DNA from: Pseudomonas rhizoryzae
GTDB lineage: Bacteria; Pseudomonadota; Gammaproteobacteria; Pseudomonadales; Pseudomonadaceae
Assembly (NCBI RefSeq): GCF_005250615.1
Contig: NZ_SULM01000014.1
Location: forward strand, 1 to 64,000
Direction: 5' to 3'
Length of the DNA: 64,000 bases
Shown here: positions 1 through 8,833 of the stretch, one piece after another
How positions within the stretch are numbered: the first letter of the stretch is position 1
How the letters are laid out: every line of letters starts with the position of its first letter
The notes under the pieces: model-generated
Told to the model about the DNA's origin: nothing
What the model saw: only the letters and a program-made list of their open reading frames with translations
The model's database searches: none
Position numbers and translations under genes: made by a program

Positions 1-9
1 ACCTCGGCC

Positions 10-246
10 ATGGTCTTGGGCGCTGGCTTACTGGCCAAATGCTTCGCGGTCGTGGTAGGCACCGTACTGGGCTGGATCGGCGCGGTGGTCGGCGATGCGA
101 TCCGCAAGTTCGCTCATCCTGATGCTGTCTTTACCAGCGGCGGGCTGCTGAGCCTGCTGTGGATCAAGATCTTCTGGCGAGTAGGACCACAACTGATTGG
201 CTTGGTGTGCGGCGTGATGCTGGGCTGTGCGCTAGTGCTGCGTTGA
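10..246 (+). CDS. Small hydrophobic membrane protein, unknown function (possibly 5'-truncated)
   Basis: This 78-residue product has two strongly hydrophobic stretches (about residues 2-28 and 58-77) and a central polar segment, so it is probably a small inner-membrane protein. The frame stays open to the first base of the window, so the real start may lie further left. It ends 12 bases before the next start, which suggests co-transcription with the lipoprotein gene. I do not recognise the family. Confidence 0.55.
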   Translation: MVLGAGLLAKCFAVVVGTVLGWIGAVVGDAIRKFAHPDAVFTSGGLLSLLWIKIFWRVGPQLIGLVCGVMLGCALVLR

Positions 247-258
247 GGGGACTTGGAT

Positions 259-522
259 ATGAAGAAGTACCTGGCACTCCTCGCCTCTCTGCTGCTGATC
301 AACGCGTGCTCGGACGAAAACTCCAAGATCCGCGGTGATTTTATAGCCGGCTGCATGAATGGGGGCTCGAGCAAGGCCGTATGTGCTTGCACATTCGAGA
401 AGCTCGAAACGAAGTACAGCCCAGCAGAACTGCGAGGGATCAATCGCTTAACAGCACCGCCGGAATCTTTCCTAAGGGAAGCTTTTCAATCAGCACAAGC
501 GTGCCGTATTCAGCACAACTGA
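259..522 (+). CDS. Small putative lipoprotein, unknown function
   Basis: The 87-residue product starts MKKYLALLASLLLINAC, a lipoprotein signal peptide with a plausible lipobox (L-I-N-A-C) and Ser at +2. The mature part contains a Cys-rich CMNGG...CACTF segment and a further C-terminal Cys, which could form disulfides in the periplasm. I chose the ATG at 259 over a TTG two codons upstream because a GAGGGGA Shine-Dalgarno ends 7-8 bases before it. It follows the preceding membrane protein directly and is followed by a strong terminator near 595. No function can be assigned. Confidence 0.65.
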   Translation: MKKYLALLASLLLINACSDENSKIRGDFIAGCMNGGSSKAVCACTFEKLETKYSPAELRGINRLTAPPESFLREAFQSAQACRIQHN

Positions 523-594
523 TCCCAATGCGCCATATACCGCTGCCCCTGCCAACAAATTAGCCTACGCATATAAGTCAAGACGTTCGAAACC

Positions 595-656
595 TTAATG
601 AGGAAGGGCTGCTCAAAGCAGCCCTTCCTCATTAAGAATGAACAATATTTTTATTT
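595..656 (+). terminator. Strong intrinsic terminator
   Basis: A perfect 19-bp inverted repeat (595-613 and 617-635, 3-base loop) is followed by an A/T-rich run with T tracts around 647-658. It should end the lipoprotein transcript. The rest of 523-931 shows no gene or other structure that I can support. Confidence 0.8.
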
Positions 657-931
657 TTCTGTTCGGTGCCTTTTAGCATGCAGATATTCAAACTTAGACG
701 ATCTGAAAGCAGGTCCAATGACAAAAATTCAAGCCACCTCGAAGATCTGACAGAGGTTCCAGCCACTCTACTATTGGTCCGTCTTCGACATGCGAAATGG
801 CAGTACGCCCCAATGGATTTGCCCAGGAAGCCAGGGTCAGCTCCTGGAGGTGTATGAGCACAGGCAAAGCCGGTACCGGGCACCGCGCCCCTACTTTACG
901 AAACCGCTCCAGGCTAATTGTCAGTCCAGTC

Positions 932-2197
932 CTAAGCGCACCCCATCTGCACTGTGCGCTGCGCCACTCGCGCCTCACGTCGTTGCAGCAGGTTCAGCAA
1001 TGGCGCAGTTATCAGGGTAGAGAACAGCGCCATGATCACGAGGATCGAGAACAGCTGTGCCGGCATCAAGCCCAGCTCATGGGCGATGTTCAACACCACC
1101 AACTCCATCAGCGCCCGGGTGTTGAGCAACACTCCGATCTTCAACGCCTCACGCCCCGCCATCCCCCCCAGCCGGGCGGCTAGCGCGCAGCTCAGGCCTT
1201 TGCTGGCACAGGCGCAGAACACCCAGAACAGACACCAGAGCAGGTCATCGGCCGTGCCGAGGGTGCCCAGGTCGATCTTCATGCCGGTGTAAAAGAAGAA
1301 CACCGGCACCATGACGATATTGACCAGCGGGCGCATGCGCAGATCCCACTGCTCGCGCAGCACGTCACATCGGTACAGCGCGGTGCCGAGCACGAAACCG
1401 CCGACGATGGCGAACACGCCCAGACATGCAGTGATGACCGCCATGACGAAGACCGTGGCGACCACCAGGCCGAAACGCATGTCGCTCAACCCCTCGCCCG
1501 AGGGCGACTCACGCTGCAGCCAACGGTTCAGCCAGGGCGCCACCCCGCCATAGAACAGGCCGAGGAACAGGCCGACCGCGCCCACTTTCAACAGCGTGGC
1601 GGTGAAGCCTTCGCCGGCGCACACCACGATGACCAGCCCCAGCGCAATCCAGCCGATCAGGTCGTTGATGCCGGCAGCCGCTATGGCGGTCACTCCGGTC
1701 TCGCTACGTGCCATGCCGCGCTCGAGCAGAATGCGACCGAGAATAGGCAGGGCCGTGATGGAGAAGGAAATGCCGCACACCAGCATCAGCCCGGTCAAGT
1801 TCTCCACCGGCTGGTACTGAGTATAGAGATACGCGCAGGCCATCCCGGCCAGATAAGGCATTGGAATGCCCAGCACGGTGATCCAGCCCAGGGCACGCTT
1901 CAGTCGGCGCTCGCGCAGCAGGCCGAAGTCGAACTCCATGCCGATCTGGAACATCATCAGGATGATGCCCAACTGCGAGATCGCCGTGAGAATACCGCCC
2001 ACCGAGCCGTTCAGAAACGCCCTGCCCTCGGGCCAGAACATGCCCATTAGGGTGCCGAGCACGATGCCGCCAGCGATCTCGCCGACCGCAAACGGCTGGC
2101 CATGACGCTGCGCCAGTCGCCCCGCTAGCTGGCTGCTGACGATGATGATCGCCAAAGCCCCTAGGAGCGTGACCAGTTGCTGTTCGTGATGATTCAT
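932..2197 (-). CDS. CPA2-family cation:proton antiporter
   Basis: This 421-residue, roughly 12-helix inner-membrane protein belongs to the Na+/H+ exchanger (KefB/NapA-like) superfamily. It has the early GEIAGGIVLG helix (residues 39-48), the SFSITALPILGRIL segment (144-157) and an acidic ion-binding pair position written as Asn-Asp (178-179). Most CPA2 proteins have Asp-Asp there; Asn-Asp is typical of electroneutral exchangers. A strong AGGAGGT site precedes the ATG and overlaps the decarboxylase stop codon. It is the last gene of the long minus-strand biosynthetic operon, so it may support ion balance or product tolerance, which is inference. No KefB-type TrkA-N domain follows. Confidence 0.85.
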   Translation of the reverse strand: MNHHEQQLVTLLGALAIIIVSSQLAGRLAQRHGQPFAVGEIAGGIVLGTLMGMFWPEGRAFLNGSVGGILTAISQLGIILMMFQIGMEFDFGLLRERRLKRALGWITVLGIPMPYLAGMACAYLYTQYQPVENLTGLMLVCGISFSITALPILGRILLERGMARSETGVTAIAAAGINDLIGWIALGLVIVVCAGEGFTATLLKVGAVGLFLGLFYGGVAPWLNRWLQRESPSGEGLSDMRFGLVVATVFVMAVITACLGVFAIVGGFVLGTALYRCDVLREQWDLRMRPLVNIVMVPVFFFYTGMKIDLGTLGTADDLLWCLFWVFCACASKGLSCALAARLGGMAGREALKIGVLLNTRALMELVVLNIAHELGLMPAQLFSILVIMALFSTLITAPLLNLLQRREARVAQRTVQMGCA

Positions 2198-2208
2198 GGC
2201 TGGACCTC

Positions 2209-3636
2209 CTAGTCCGAAAGAAGGGCAAGTTCGCCCAGCAGCCCGTCGAGGCCTTGTTTGAAGGAGTGCATGTGCGCCACGCCAGTGTCCGGGTTGCTGA
2301 CCGCGACCCGCAGGTACTGACGCCCTTGCCAGTCCAAGATGCTGGGGTAGCCCAAGCCACGTTGCTGGCAGAGCTCCACCAGTTGCTGGACCTGCTGGTC
2401 GCTGGCCGCCCTTGGACGAAACGCCAGGACCGGCATCAGTCCCTGATCCGGCACCAGGCTGTAGCGCGTATCGGCCCGCACCTGCTCACGAAGGCTGGCG
2501 GCGGCGGCTGTCATGCCGCGCAACGTCTGGCGATAACCCTGTACGCCGAGGTGGCGCAGCAGGCACCACAGACCCAGGGAGCGAAACTGGCGGGTGCCGT
2601 ACAGGTTCATCTTGAAGGTGTCGAGCTCTCCCTTCTCTTCCCAGTACGGCCCGCCTGACCAGAAGCTGCCCGCCAGCAGCTCGCCGTTGCGCACCAGCAG
2701 GCAGCCCACGCCAAAGGCAGCGAACATCCACTTGCAGGGGTCGAAGGTGATCGAGTCGGCCTCGTGCAGGCCGTACATCATGGCCCTGGCCTCGGGCAAG
2801 GCAGCCAAGGCCAGACCAGCGGCGGCATCGACGTGGAACCACAAGTCATGCTGGCGAGCACAGTCGGCAATCGCCTGCAAAGGGTCGATCGCGCCAGTGG
2901 CAGTGGTGCCCAGCATGCCGATCACGCACATCGGACTTAGGCCCTGGGCGATGTCCGCAGCCAATTGCGCAGTCAAGGCATCGACCTGCAGCACACCATG
3001 GCTGTCGACTTCCACCGAGACCAACACCTGCGGATCGAAGCCGAGCACATCCAGGGCCTTGGCCACCGAGAAGTGCCCTTCGCGTGACATGTACACCCGC
3101 GCCCGAGAGAACGGTATGTCATGTCCGACGCGAGCCTGCCAGTGCTCGCGTGCCAGCTTGAGGCCGATGAGGTTGGCCAAGGTACCGCCACCGGTGAAGA
3201 TCCCTCCCGGCAGACGGCCCTGCACTGGCGGCAGGTCGAACAGCCCGCGCAACGCGTGCAACACCTCCGCTTCGATCATCGTCGCGCTCGGCCCCGCGCG
3301 CCAGGCGCCTGGGGTCTGGTTCAACGCGCTGCCGAGCAGGTCGCCGAGCACGGTGGCGGGGTGTGGCTTGGGCGAGATGTAGCCGAAATACTTCGGGTGG
3401 CTGACATTGCACAGCCCTGCGCTCATCAGTTCGATGGCCGCCGCCAGGGTGTCGCCCAGCGGTTGGCCGTCGACGGTCAACGGTTGCGGCGCGTTGATCC
3501 GCTCGGCGATGGCGTCGTGCGCGTGCCAGAGCGGGAAGCGCTCCGGCGCCACCTGCATGTCAGCGAAGAATTCCAGCACCTGGCGTCCGGCGCTCAACAG
3601 CGCCTGTGAGCGCCCATGCTGCAAGGGATCAATCAC
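2209..3636 (-). CDS. PLP-dependent group II amino-acid decarboxylase
   Basis: The 475-residue product fits the pyridoxal-phosphate decarboxylase family (aromatic-amino-acid, glutamate and diaminobutyrate decarboxylases). Visible landmarks are the PLP-stacking His188 in REGHFS, Asp270 in HVDAAAG and the Schiff-base Lys302 in DPCKWMF. In most relatives the residue before this Lys is His; here it is Cys301. The start is a GTG preceded by GGGTGGAG, overlapping the end of the ATP-grasp gene by 8 bases, so translation is probably coupled. It likely supplies a decarboxylated amine or another PLP-derived building block. The substrate cannot be read from the sequence, and decarboxylation-deamination or aldehyde-forming variants are possible. 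Confidence 0.85.
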   Translation of the reverse strand: MIDPLQHGRSQALLSAGRQVLEFFADMQVAPERFPLWHAHDAIAERINAPQPLTVDGQPLGDTLAAAIELMSAGLCNVSHPKYFGYISPKPHPATVLGDLLGSALNQTPGAWRAGPSATMIEAEVLHALRGLFDLPPVQGRLPGGIFTGGGTLANLIGLKLAREHWQARVGHDIPFSRARVYMSREGHFSVAKALDVLGFDPQVLVSVEVDSHGVLQVDALTAQLAADIAQGLSPMCVIGMLGTTATGAIDPLQAIADCARQHDLWFHVDAAAGLALAALPEARAMMYGLHEADSITFDPCKWMFAAFGVGCLLVRNGELLAGSFWSGGPYWEEKGELDTFKMNLYGTRQFRSLGLWCLLRHLGVQGYRQTLRGMTAAAASLREQVRADTRYSLVPDQGLMPVLAFRPRAASDQQVQQLVELCQQRGLGYPSILDWQGRQYLRVAVSNPDTGVAHMHSFKQGLDGLLGELALLSD

Positions 3637-4909
3637 GCTCCACCCCCAAGGTCTCGACGTGCAGACGGATCTGACGCTGGATGCGCATGTGCCGCCCCAG
3701 TACAGCCTGCCGGTCTTCGCCGGCGATCAGGTAGTAGCAGTAGTGCGGCTGAGCCGAGTCGGGCATCGCCTGTACCCAGTCACCGGGCTCGGCCAGGATG
3801 ATCCGCTCACACAACCCCGGCATGTCGTCGAACACCTCCAGCCCCTCGACCTCGCGCAGCACACCGCTGCGCTCGATCACCACGCCACCGAACAGCATCG
3901 CGCCCTGGGGCGGAGCTAGGGCCGGCAAGGCCGGAAGGCCGAGCAACTGCCCAGCCTGGGCGGCATGCACATCCAACCCGGTAAGGCGGCCGATCGCCTG
4001 CACAGTGAAACCGCCGCCTGGCCGCAACCCCGCCTCTAATACGCAGGGCACGCCCTGCCGGTAACGGATCTCGACGTGCGCGGCGCCCTGGGTCAGCCCC
4101 AGGCCCCGCGCCGCACGGATCGCCAACGCGCCCAGTTGGCGCTCCTCGTCACGATTGCCGGAGGTCGGCCAGACCGATGCCGATTCGGCGAAGTACGGCC
4201 CATGTCCGCCTTCCTTCTCCAGTACCGCTAGCACCAGATCCTCGCCGTCAGCCTGCAGCAGCACGTCGATACCGAACTCACGCCCTTCGCAGTAGGCCTG
4301 GGCAATCATGCGTAGGCTGCCGTGACCGTAGGCGAAGCGGTTGCGGTCCTTGAGTGGATCGACCGCGATGGACTGCGCGATGAGGCCTTCGAGCCTGGCC
4401 AGCGCAGCCTGGTACTGCCGCTCGTCAGCGACCGCGATGACCCCTTGGCTGTTCATCGAGTCACTGAGCTTGATCACCACGCGCTCGCCCAACTGCTCAC
4501 GCACTCGTGCCCACGGCGCGTGCGCATCCAGGGGCAAGGTCGGCGGCACGACGATGCCCTGAGCCTCCCAGAGCAGCGCCGCCAGGTACTTGTTGCGGCT
4601 GGCGACTGCCGTGGCCACCGACATGCCCGCCAAGCCCAACTGCTCGGCCAGTTGCGCCGTCGCCAGCACGGTGCCTTCGTTGACCGGCAGCAAGGCATCG
4701 AGCGGCTGCCGCGCGTGGTAACCACGAACAGCATCGAACAACCCCTCGAGCGGCCACAGCGGCACATTAAGCACCGCCTCCACGGCAGGGTGCTCACGCC
4801 ACGCCTCGCCGTTGCCGATCAGTACCACGCGCAAGCCCGCTGCGCCCAGGCCATCGAGCAGGCGTCGACCGGGATAGGCGTGAAGCACGCCTATGCGTTT
4901 TCCCTTCAT
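3629..4909 (-). CDS. ATP-grasp carboxylate-amine ligase-like protein
   Basis: The 426-residue protein has an ATP-grasp layout: an N-terminal pre-ATP-grasp Rossmann-like half (1-100), a lid segment with VVIKLSDSMNSQGV (about 144-157), and a C-terminal active-site loop VLEAGLRPGGGF matching the family's E-x-N-x-R-x-G-G metal and ATP site. Family members activate a carboxylate as acyl-phosphate and join it to an amine, so this is the likely amide- or peptide-bond-forming enzyme of a pathway without NRPS. The ATG at 4909 follows GAGGAGAATTGCA; longer upstream in-frame starts lack such a site. The ribosome site abuts the radical SAM stop codon. Confidence 0.8.
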   Translation of the reverse strand: MKGKRIGVLHAYPGRRLLDGLGAAGLRVVLIGNGEAWREHPAVEAVLNVPLWPLEGLFDAVRGYHARQPLDALLPVNEGTVLATAQLAEQLGLAGMSVATAVASRNKYLAALLWEAQGIVVPPTLPLDAHAPWARVREQLGERVVIKLSDSMNSQGVIAVADERQYQAALARLEGLIAQSIAVDPLKDRNRFAYGHGSLRMIAQAYCEGREFGIDVLLQADGEDLVLAVLEKEGGHGPYFAESASVWPTSGNRDEERQLGALAIRAARGLGLTQGAAHVEIRYRQGVPCVLEAGLRPGGGFTVQAIGRLTGLDVHAAQAGQLLGLPALPALAPPQGAMLFGGVVIERSGVLREVEGLEVFDDMPGLCERIILAEPGDWVQAMPDSAQPHYCYYLIAGEDRQAVLGRHMRIQRQIRLHVETLGVERD

Positions 4910-4920
4910 TGCAATTCTCC

Positions 4921-6249
4921 TCAGAAGGACCCCGTGCGGGCGCCCGGGCGGCTTTCGAGCAGCGTCAGCACTTGCCCGCCGACCTGGCGCTGGGTGGCCT
5001 CGAACAGGTCGGTGGTCATGTTGTTGGTCCACAGCCGACCTCGCTGGGAGATCTCGTAGGCGTGCTCACCGTCGGCCAGCAGGCCGTGCTCGACCCAGCG
5101 CTCCAGCAACCGCGGGTCAATGGTCTGCAGCGCCTGGTGGTGGGCCTTGTCCAGTCGCAGGAACTTGGGAAACATCACCGCACCACGGTTTTCCGGACGC
5201 TCCAGCGCCAGCGAGCTCTTCTCGATGCTCGGCAGCCCTTGCTCGATCGCCTCCATGTAGCGGTTTACGTTGCTTTGCTTCATGTAGCTGAAACCATCGA
5301 CGTAGCCGCGCGCCGAGGAGCCGACCGCCAGCGTCTCGGCGCGGTGCTCGCCACCACCGCCGCCCCACAGCAGGCGGAAGTACTCGCACACCTGATCCTT
5401 GCGGCTGTAGATCTGGTCGGCGACGTTGCGGTAGCCCGACTCTGCCAGGCGGTGGCGCAACTGTTCGAACATCGCAAGCATCAAGGTATCGCTGGGCTTG
5501 GGCGGAATGCTGCCCTCCTCCATCTGGCGCTTGAACTTGGGCGGGAAGGCGAAGTAGTGCAGGTTGTAGTAGTCGACGCTGTCGAAGCCGTCGTCGATCA
5601 GCCGCGCCAGGTCACGCTCCAGCGACACCAGAGTCTGCCCTGGCAAGTTGTACATCATGTCGACGTTGATCTCGTCGAAGCCGAAGCGCCGCCCCTGATC
5701 GCGCACATTGGCCACGTCATCCAGAGTCGCGGCGATATTGAAATGGTCGCGCAGCGACTGGTCATAGGTCTGAAGGCCGAAGCTGATACGCTGCACGCCA
5801 TTGGCCTTGAGTACCTCCAGGCGATGCGGATCGCCAAGAGTCTTCGGCTCGCCCTCAAAAGTCCATTCGGCCTGCGGGTCGATGGTGAAACTCTGCCTGA
5901 TGGTATCCATGATGCGTTGCAGCTGCCCAGGCGACAGCACCGAGGGCGAGCCGCCACCGAAGTAGATAGCGCGCAGCATCGAGGACTGGCCACGCACACT
6001 CGCCGCCTCGTTGCGAATGTCACGGCACAGCGCCTGGGTGTAACGCTCGTAGACCGAGGTGTCCTTGTCCACACGCACGTGGAACGGGCAGAAACGGCAC
6101 ATGTCCTGGCAGTAGGGTATGTGCACATAGAGCAGGGTTTCTATGCCGGCCGCCACCGGTTGCTGGAATACGCCTGGCAGTCGGGCATGCACCGCATCGC
6201 CGAGCAACGGATAGAAATAATAAGTCAGCGGATAGTAGGCCTCGTACAT
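4921..6249 (-). CDS. HemN/HemW-like radical SAM enzyme
   Basis: The 442-residue protein carries the radical SAM cluster motif Cys47-x3-Cys51-x2-Cys54 (CQDMCRFC) preceded by YVHIPY, a GGGSPS SAM-binding loop and the HemN-type C-terminal domain. This is the coproporphyrinogen-oxidase-like branch that also includes HemW, methyltransferases and the cyclopropane-forming enzymes of CC-1065-type pathways (established knowledge). The aromatic-rich N-terminus (YYPLTYYFYPLL) is not typical of HemW. It should be cytoplasmic, with a [4Fe-4S] cluster. It sits within the operon between the ATP-grasp and amidohydrolase genes, so a tailoring reaction on the pathway product is more likely than haem synthesis. 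AGGGGGCGAG precedes the ATG. Confidence 0.85.
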   Translation of the reverse strand: MYEAYYPLTYYFYPLLGDAVHARLPGVFQQPVAAGIETLLYVHIPYCQDMCRFCPFHVRVDKDTSVYERYTQALCRDIRNEAASVRGQSSMLRAIYFGGGSPSVLSPGQLQRIMDTIRQSFTIDPQAEWTFEGEPKTLGDPHRLEVLKANGVQRISFGLQTYDQSLRDHFNIAATLDDVANVRDQGRRFGFDEINVDMMYNLPGQTLVSLERDLARLIDDGFDSVDYYNLHYFAFPPKFKRQMEEGSIPPKPSDTLMLAMFEQLRHRLAESGYRNVADQIYSRKDQVCEYFRLLWGGGGGEHRAETLAVGSSARGYVDGFSYMKQSNVNRYMEAIEQGLPSIEKSSLALERPENRGAVMFPKFLRLDKAHHQALQTIDPRLLERWVEHGLLADGEHAYEISQRGRLWTNNMTTDLFEATQRQVGGQVLTLLESRPGARTGSF

Positions 6250-6258
6250 GCTCGCCCC

Positions 6259-7074
6259 CTAGCCCAGCAAACGGTTGGCGTTGTCTTGCAGCACGGCACG
6301 CAGTACCTGCTCGTCCAGACCCGCGCCGAGAATGCGCTGGCACACCGCCGAGTAGCTGCCGCTGACCGGCAGGTCCGAACCGAACAGCACCTTGTGGTGA
6401 ATCTGCGGCCGGTCGTGCAGCCAGTCCGCCAGAACCTCTGGCGGCACCAGCGCGGTATCGAGGTAGACCCCCGGATAGCGCTCTGCCATTTCCAAGGCTT
6501 CGTCGTACCAGGTCGGCTTGCCGCCATGGGCGAACACCACGTTCAGCGTCGGGAAGGTTTCCACCAGGCGGCGATAGTCGCTGGGGCGAATATATTTCTG
6601 CTCGGTGTCGCGCTGGGCGGTCAGCCCGGTGTGATACATGATCGGCTGGCCGGCCTCGGCGCATTTCTCGTAGACCGCCATCATCGAGTCCAGGTACGGG
6701 TCGAAGTCGTGATCGGCTGGGTAGAATTTGTAGCCCTTGATGCCGCGCGCATGGTCCTTGTGCCATTCGGCGAGCGGATCGGGATGATGGTTGGGGTTGA
6801 TGTTGCCGAACGGCACGAAGAACGGATCGTTGCCGCAGAACTCTAGAATCAGCTCACTATCGATGGAGAAGCTGGTGCCCGGCCCGCACTCGGCCAGGAT
6901 CACCGCGCGCACCACGCCACAACCTTGCAGGTAAGCCTTGAGCGCGGCCGGGTCGGAAAAGATCTGGCGCACGTCGACACCCGGCTCGAAAGGAAACTTG
7001 GTCAGCAGGCCCTGGATGTCGTCGCGCAGCAGAGCGAACTTGCCGGCATGAATGTGAAAGTCAACGAAGTTCAT
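6259..7074 (-). CDS. Amidohydrolase-2 family metal-dependent hydrolase/decarboxylase
   Basis: The 271-residue TIM-barrel protein shows the metal-ligand pattern of the Amidohydrolase_2 family: His7-x-His9 in the first strand (DFHIHAG), later His in YHTG and AHGG, and the strand-8 Asp in GSDLP. Members include ACMSD-type decarboxylases and lactone or amide hydrolases; this one is short, close to the minimal barrel. I chose the start at 7074 (MNFVDFHIH) because an AAAAGGAC site lies about 10 bases upstream and the metal motif then sits at the usual N-terminus. It follows the FAD monooxygenase gene by 14 bases and precedes the radical SAM gene by 9. Substrate unknown. Confidence 0.8.
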   Translation of the reverse strand: MNFVDFHIHAGKFALLRDDIQGLLTKFPFEPGVDVRQIFSDPAALKAYLQGCGVVRAVILAECGPGTSFSIDSELILEFCGNDPFFVPFGNINPNHHPDPLAEWHKDHARGIKGYKFYPADHDFDPYLDSMMAVYEKCAEAGQPIMYHTGLTAQRDTEQKYIRPSDYRRLVETFPTLNVVFAHGGKPTWYDEALEMAERYPGVYLDTALVPPEVLADWLHDRPQIHHKVLFGSDLPVSGSYSAVCQRILGAGLDEQVLRAVLQDNANRLLG

Positions 7075-7088
7075 TTCAAAAGTCCTTT

Positions 7089-8681
7089 TCAAAATGTCGG
7101 AACGGTCTGGAACAGGGACATGTAGTGAGGGGCGACACTGGCGTGCAGACGCTGTTCGAGGAACGCCAGCAGCGGCTCGACATGCTCGGGCTCGTGCCAT
7201 TCGGCGGCCAGGTCCTCGATCACGTGGTGTTCGGCCAGCAGTTCACCGTCCTGGTAATGGCGCACGATCGGATGGAGGAAGTTGGAGTCCTCGGCGCGCT
7301 TGACGTTTTCTCGGCCGACGCGCTCGACGTTGAACGGGTTGTCGAACTTGCGCTGGCCGAACTCCAGGGTCAGGGTGAGGTATTCCTGCCCAGCGAAGCG
7401 CTCGGCGACCTGGAGCATGGTCAGTTCCTCGAAGAAGGTCAGCGTATGCTCCTTGCGGTCGAGCACCGCCACGTCCTGCAGATAGCCCGGTTGCTGCCAG
7501 AGCGCCGAGGAACGGTTGATTCGCGCCAGCAAACGCTCGCACAGCGCCTCGGTCTGCAACGCCAGCGTCTGGCTTGGCAGACCGATGCCTTCGTAGCGCT
7601 CATGCAGCAGGCGGCACAGGGTGCGCACGTTGTAGCGGAAACCATGGATGAATCCGGACATGTACTTCTTGTAGTCCAGGTACTGCATAAGGGTGCCGGC
7701 GAAATACAGGTCCGGTACGTTGGCGGACTGCCAGTCGGCACTCTGCACCGGCAGCCGGCCCTGGGTGCATAGCTGTGGGCGGCAGCTGTCGTCGAACAGC
7801 GAATCGTCGAAGCGGAAACCAGTGCAGGCAATGACCCGGTCGTACTCGATCATTTCCTGCTCGCCCTCGGCGTGCTGGTAGGCGAACCACGCTTTGTAGC
7901 GCTCGCCGTCGCGCTCGATACGCTGCAACTGGGCATCGAGCACAGCGTTCTGCGACTTGAGCTGGTAGGTATCGAGCAGGTTGTTGTTGACTGCCCGGAC
8001 ATGGCCTACATAGTGAGTCGACCAGGCCATGCGCAACGGGTTGGGGCTGGCCACGTGAATCATCGCGGCGTGCTCAATCAGCGCATCGGCGGTCTCGAAC
8101 GCCGAGTTGCCCTTGCCCAGGATCAGCACTTTCTTGTTGGTCAGTGGCTCGGGATCGACATCCATGTCGGCATAATGCTCGGCGTGCTCGATGCCCTCGA
8201 TGGCCGGCAGCCAGCCCAGGTGCACGCCGGTCGCCACGATCAGCACACGCGCATGCAGCTGCTCGCCGTTGCCCAAAGTGACGATGAAGTGCCCGTCACG
8301 CTTGACGTTGGTCACGGTGCAGCCGCTGCGCACGTTCAGTTGATGCTGCTCGGCGAAGCTCTTGAGGTAACGGGGCATGTCATCGGCGTCAGGGAAGTAG
8401 CGCCGACTGAAATCAGGGAAACGCTGGCTCGGCTGCTCGTCGCTGAGCAGCGAGTTCCAATCCCAGCGCAGGTTGATTTCCGGATCGTCGTAGCCGGTGT
8501 GGACCTTGTTGATGGAAATCAGCTTACGGTGCCGGGGGAAGCGCTTGAAGCTGGTTCCCGGCGCTTGGCCACTTTCGAGTATCAGGTAATCGCAGCCCTG
8601 TTCCTGCAGGCAGTAGCCTGCCTGCAAACCGGCCGGGCCAGCACCGATCACCAAGTATCCATACATCCTTGAGTTGGGCAT
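7089..8681 (-). CDS. FAD-dependent monooxygenase/oxidoreductase (FMO/FOXRED2-like)
   Basis: The 530-residue protein starts with an FAD dinucleotide fold (VIGAGPAGLQAG, about residues 11-22) and has a second, NADPH-type Rossmann motif (ILGKGNSAFETA, about residue 190), the two-fold layout of flavin-containing and N-hydroxylating monooxygenases. An ATG motif (VIVATGVH) and a late CTGF motif complete the FAD site. A C-terminal extension of about 130 residues resembles FOXRED2-like proteins. It probably oxidises nitrogen, sulfur or a carbonyl in the pathway; N-oxygenation is attractive but is inference. GGAGTT precedes the ATG by 6 bases. A 152-bp gap containing a palindrome separates it from the methyltransferase gene, so an internal promoter is possible. 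Confidence 0.82.
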   Translation of the reverse strand: MPNSRMYGYLVIGAGPAGLQAGYCLQEQGCDYLILESGQAPGTSFKRFPRHRKLISINKVHTGYDDPEINLRWDWNSLLSDEQPSQRFPDFSRRYFPDADDMPRYLKSFAEQHQLNVRSGCTVTNVKRDGHFIVTLGNGEQLHARVLIVATGVHLGWLPAIEGIEHAEHYADMDVDPEPLTNKKVLILGKGNSAFETADALIEHAAMIHVASPNPLRMAWSTHYVGHVRAVNNNLLDTYQLKSQNAVLDAQLQRIERDGERYKAWFAYQHAEGEQEMIEYDRVIACTGFRFDDSLFDDSCRPQLCTQGRLPVQSADWQSANVPDLYFAGTLMQYLDYKKYMSGFIHGFRYNVRTLCRLLHERYEGIGLPSQTLALQTEALCERLLARINRSSALWQQPGYLQDVAVLDRKEHTLTFFEELTMLQVAERFAGQEYLTLTLEFGQRKFDNPFNVERVGRENVKRAEDSNFLHPIVRHYQDGELLAEHHVIEDLAAEWHEPEHVEPLLAFLEQRLHASVAPHYMSLFQTVPTF

Positions 8682-8776
8682 TTCGATAACTCCATTTATT
8701 CATGGTCTGTGAATAACGGGCACGCGGCGTCGCTCAGCCATCGCCGGTTGGCGAAAGCTGTGTGCGCTCATCGAGT

Positions 8777-8795
8777 CGTTAAGTCAGTGTTAACG
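8777..8795. promoter_or_regulatory. 19-bp palindrome in the largest intergenic gap of the operon
   Basis: CGTTAA-GTCAGTG-TTAACG is a perfect 6-bp-arm palindrome between the methyltransferase and monooxygenase genes. A TTTACA-like hexamer lies next to it on the minus strand. It could be an operator or part of a second promoter driving the downstream six genes. It differs from the palindromes in the divergent promoter at 14.15 kb. Confidence 0.35.
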
Positions 8796-8833
8796 TGTTG
8801 TTGTAAACATCGGGCTCAAGGCCCCCGGGTGGG

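Noticed and set aside
4921-6249. Simple annotation of the radical SAM gene as hemN/hemW for haem synthesis
   Set aside because: The gene is embedded in a secondary-metabolism operon and has an atypical aromatic N-terminus; family membership is kept, housekeeping role is not.
4909-6846. 645-codon plus-strand open frame
   Set aside because: It is antisense to the radical SAM and amidohydrolase genes, which show complete motifs and good ribosome sites; the frame is a by-product of high GC.
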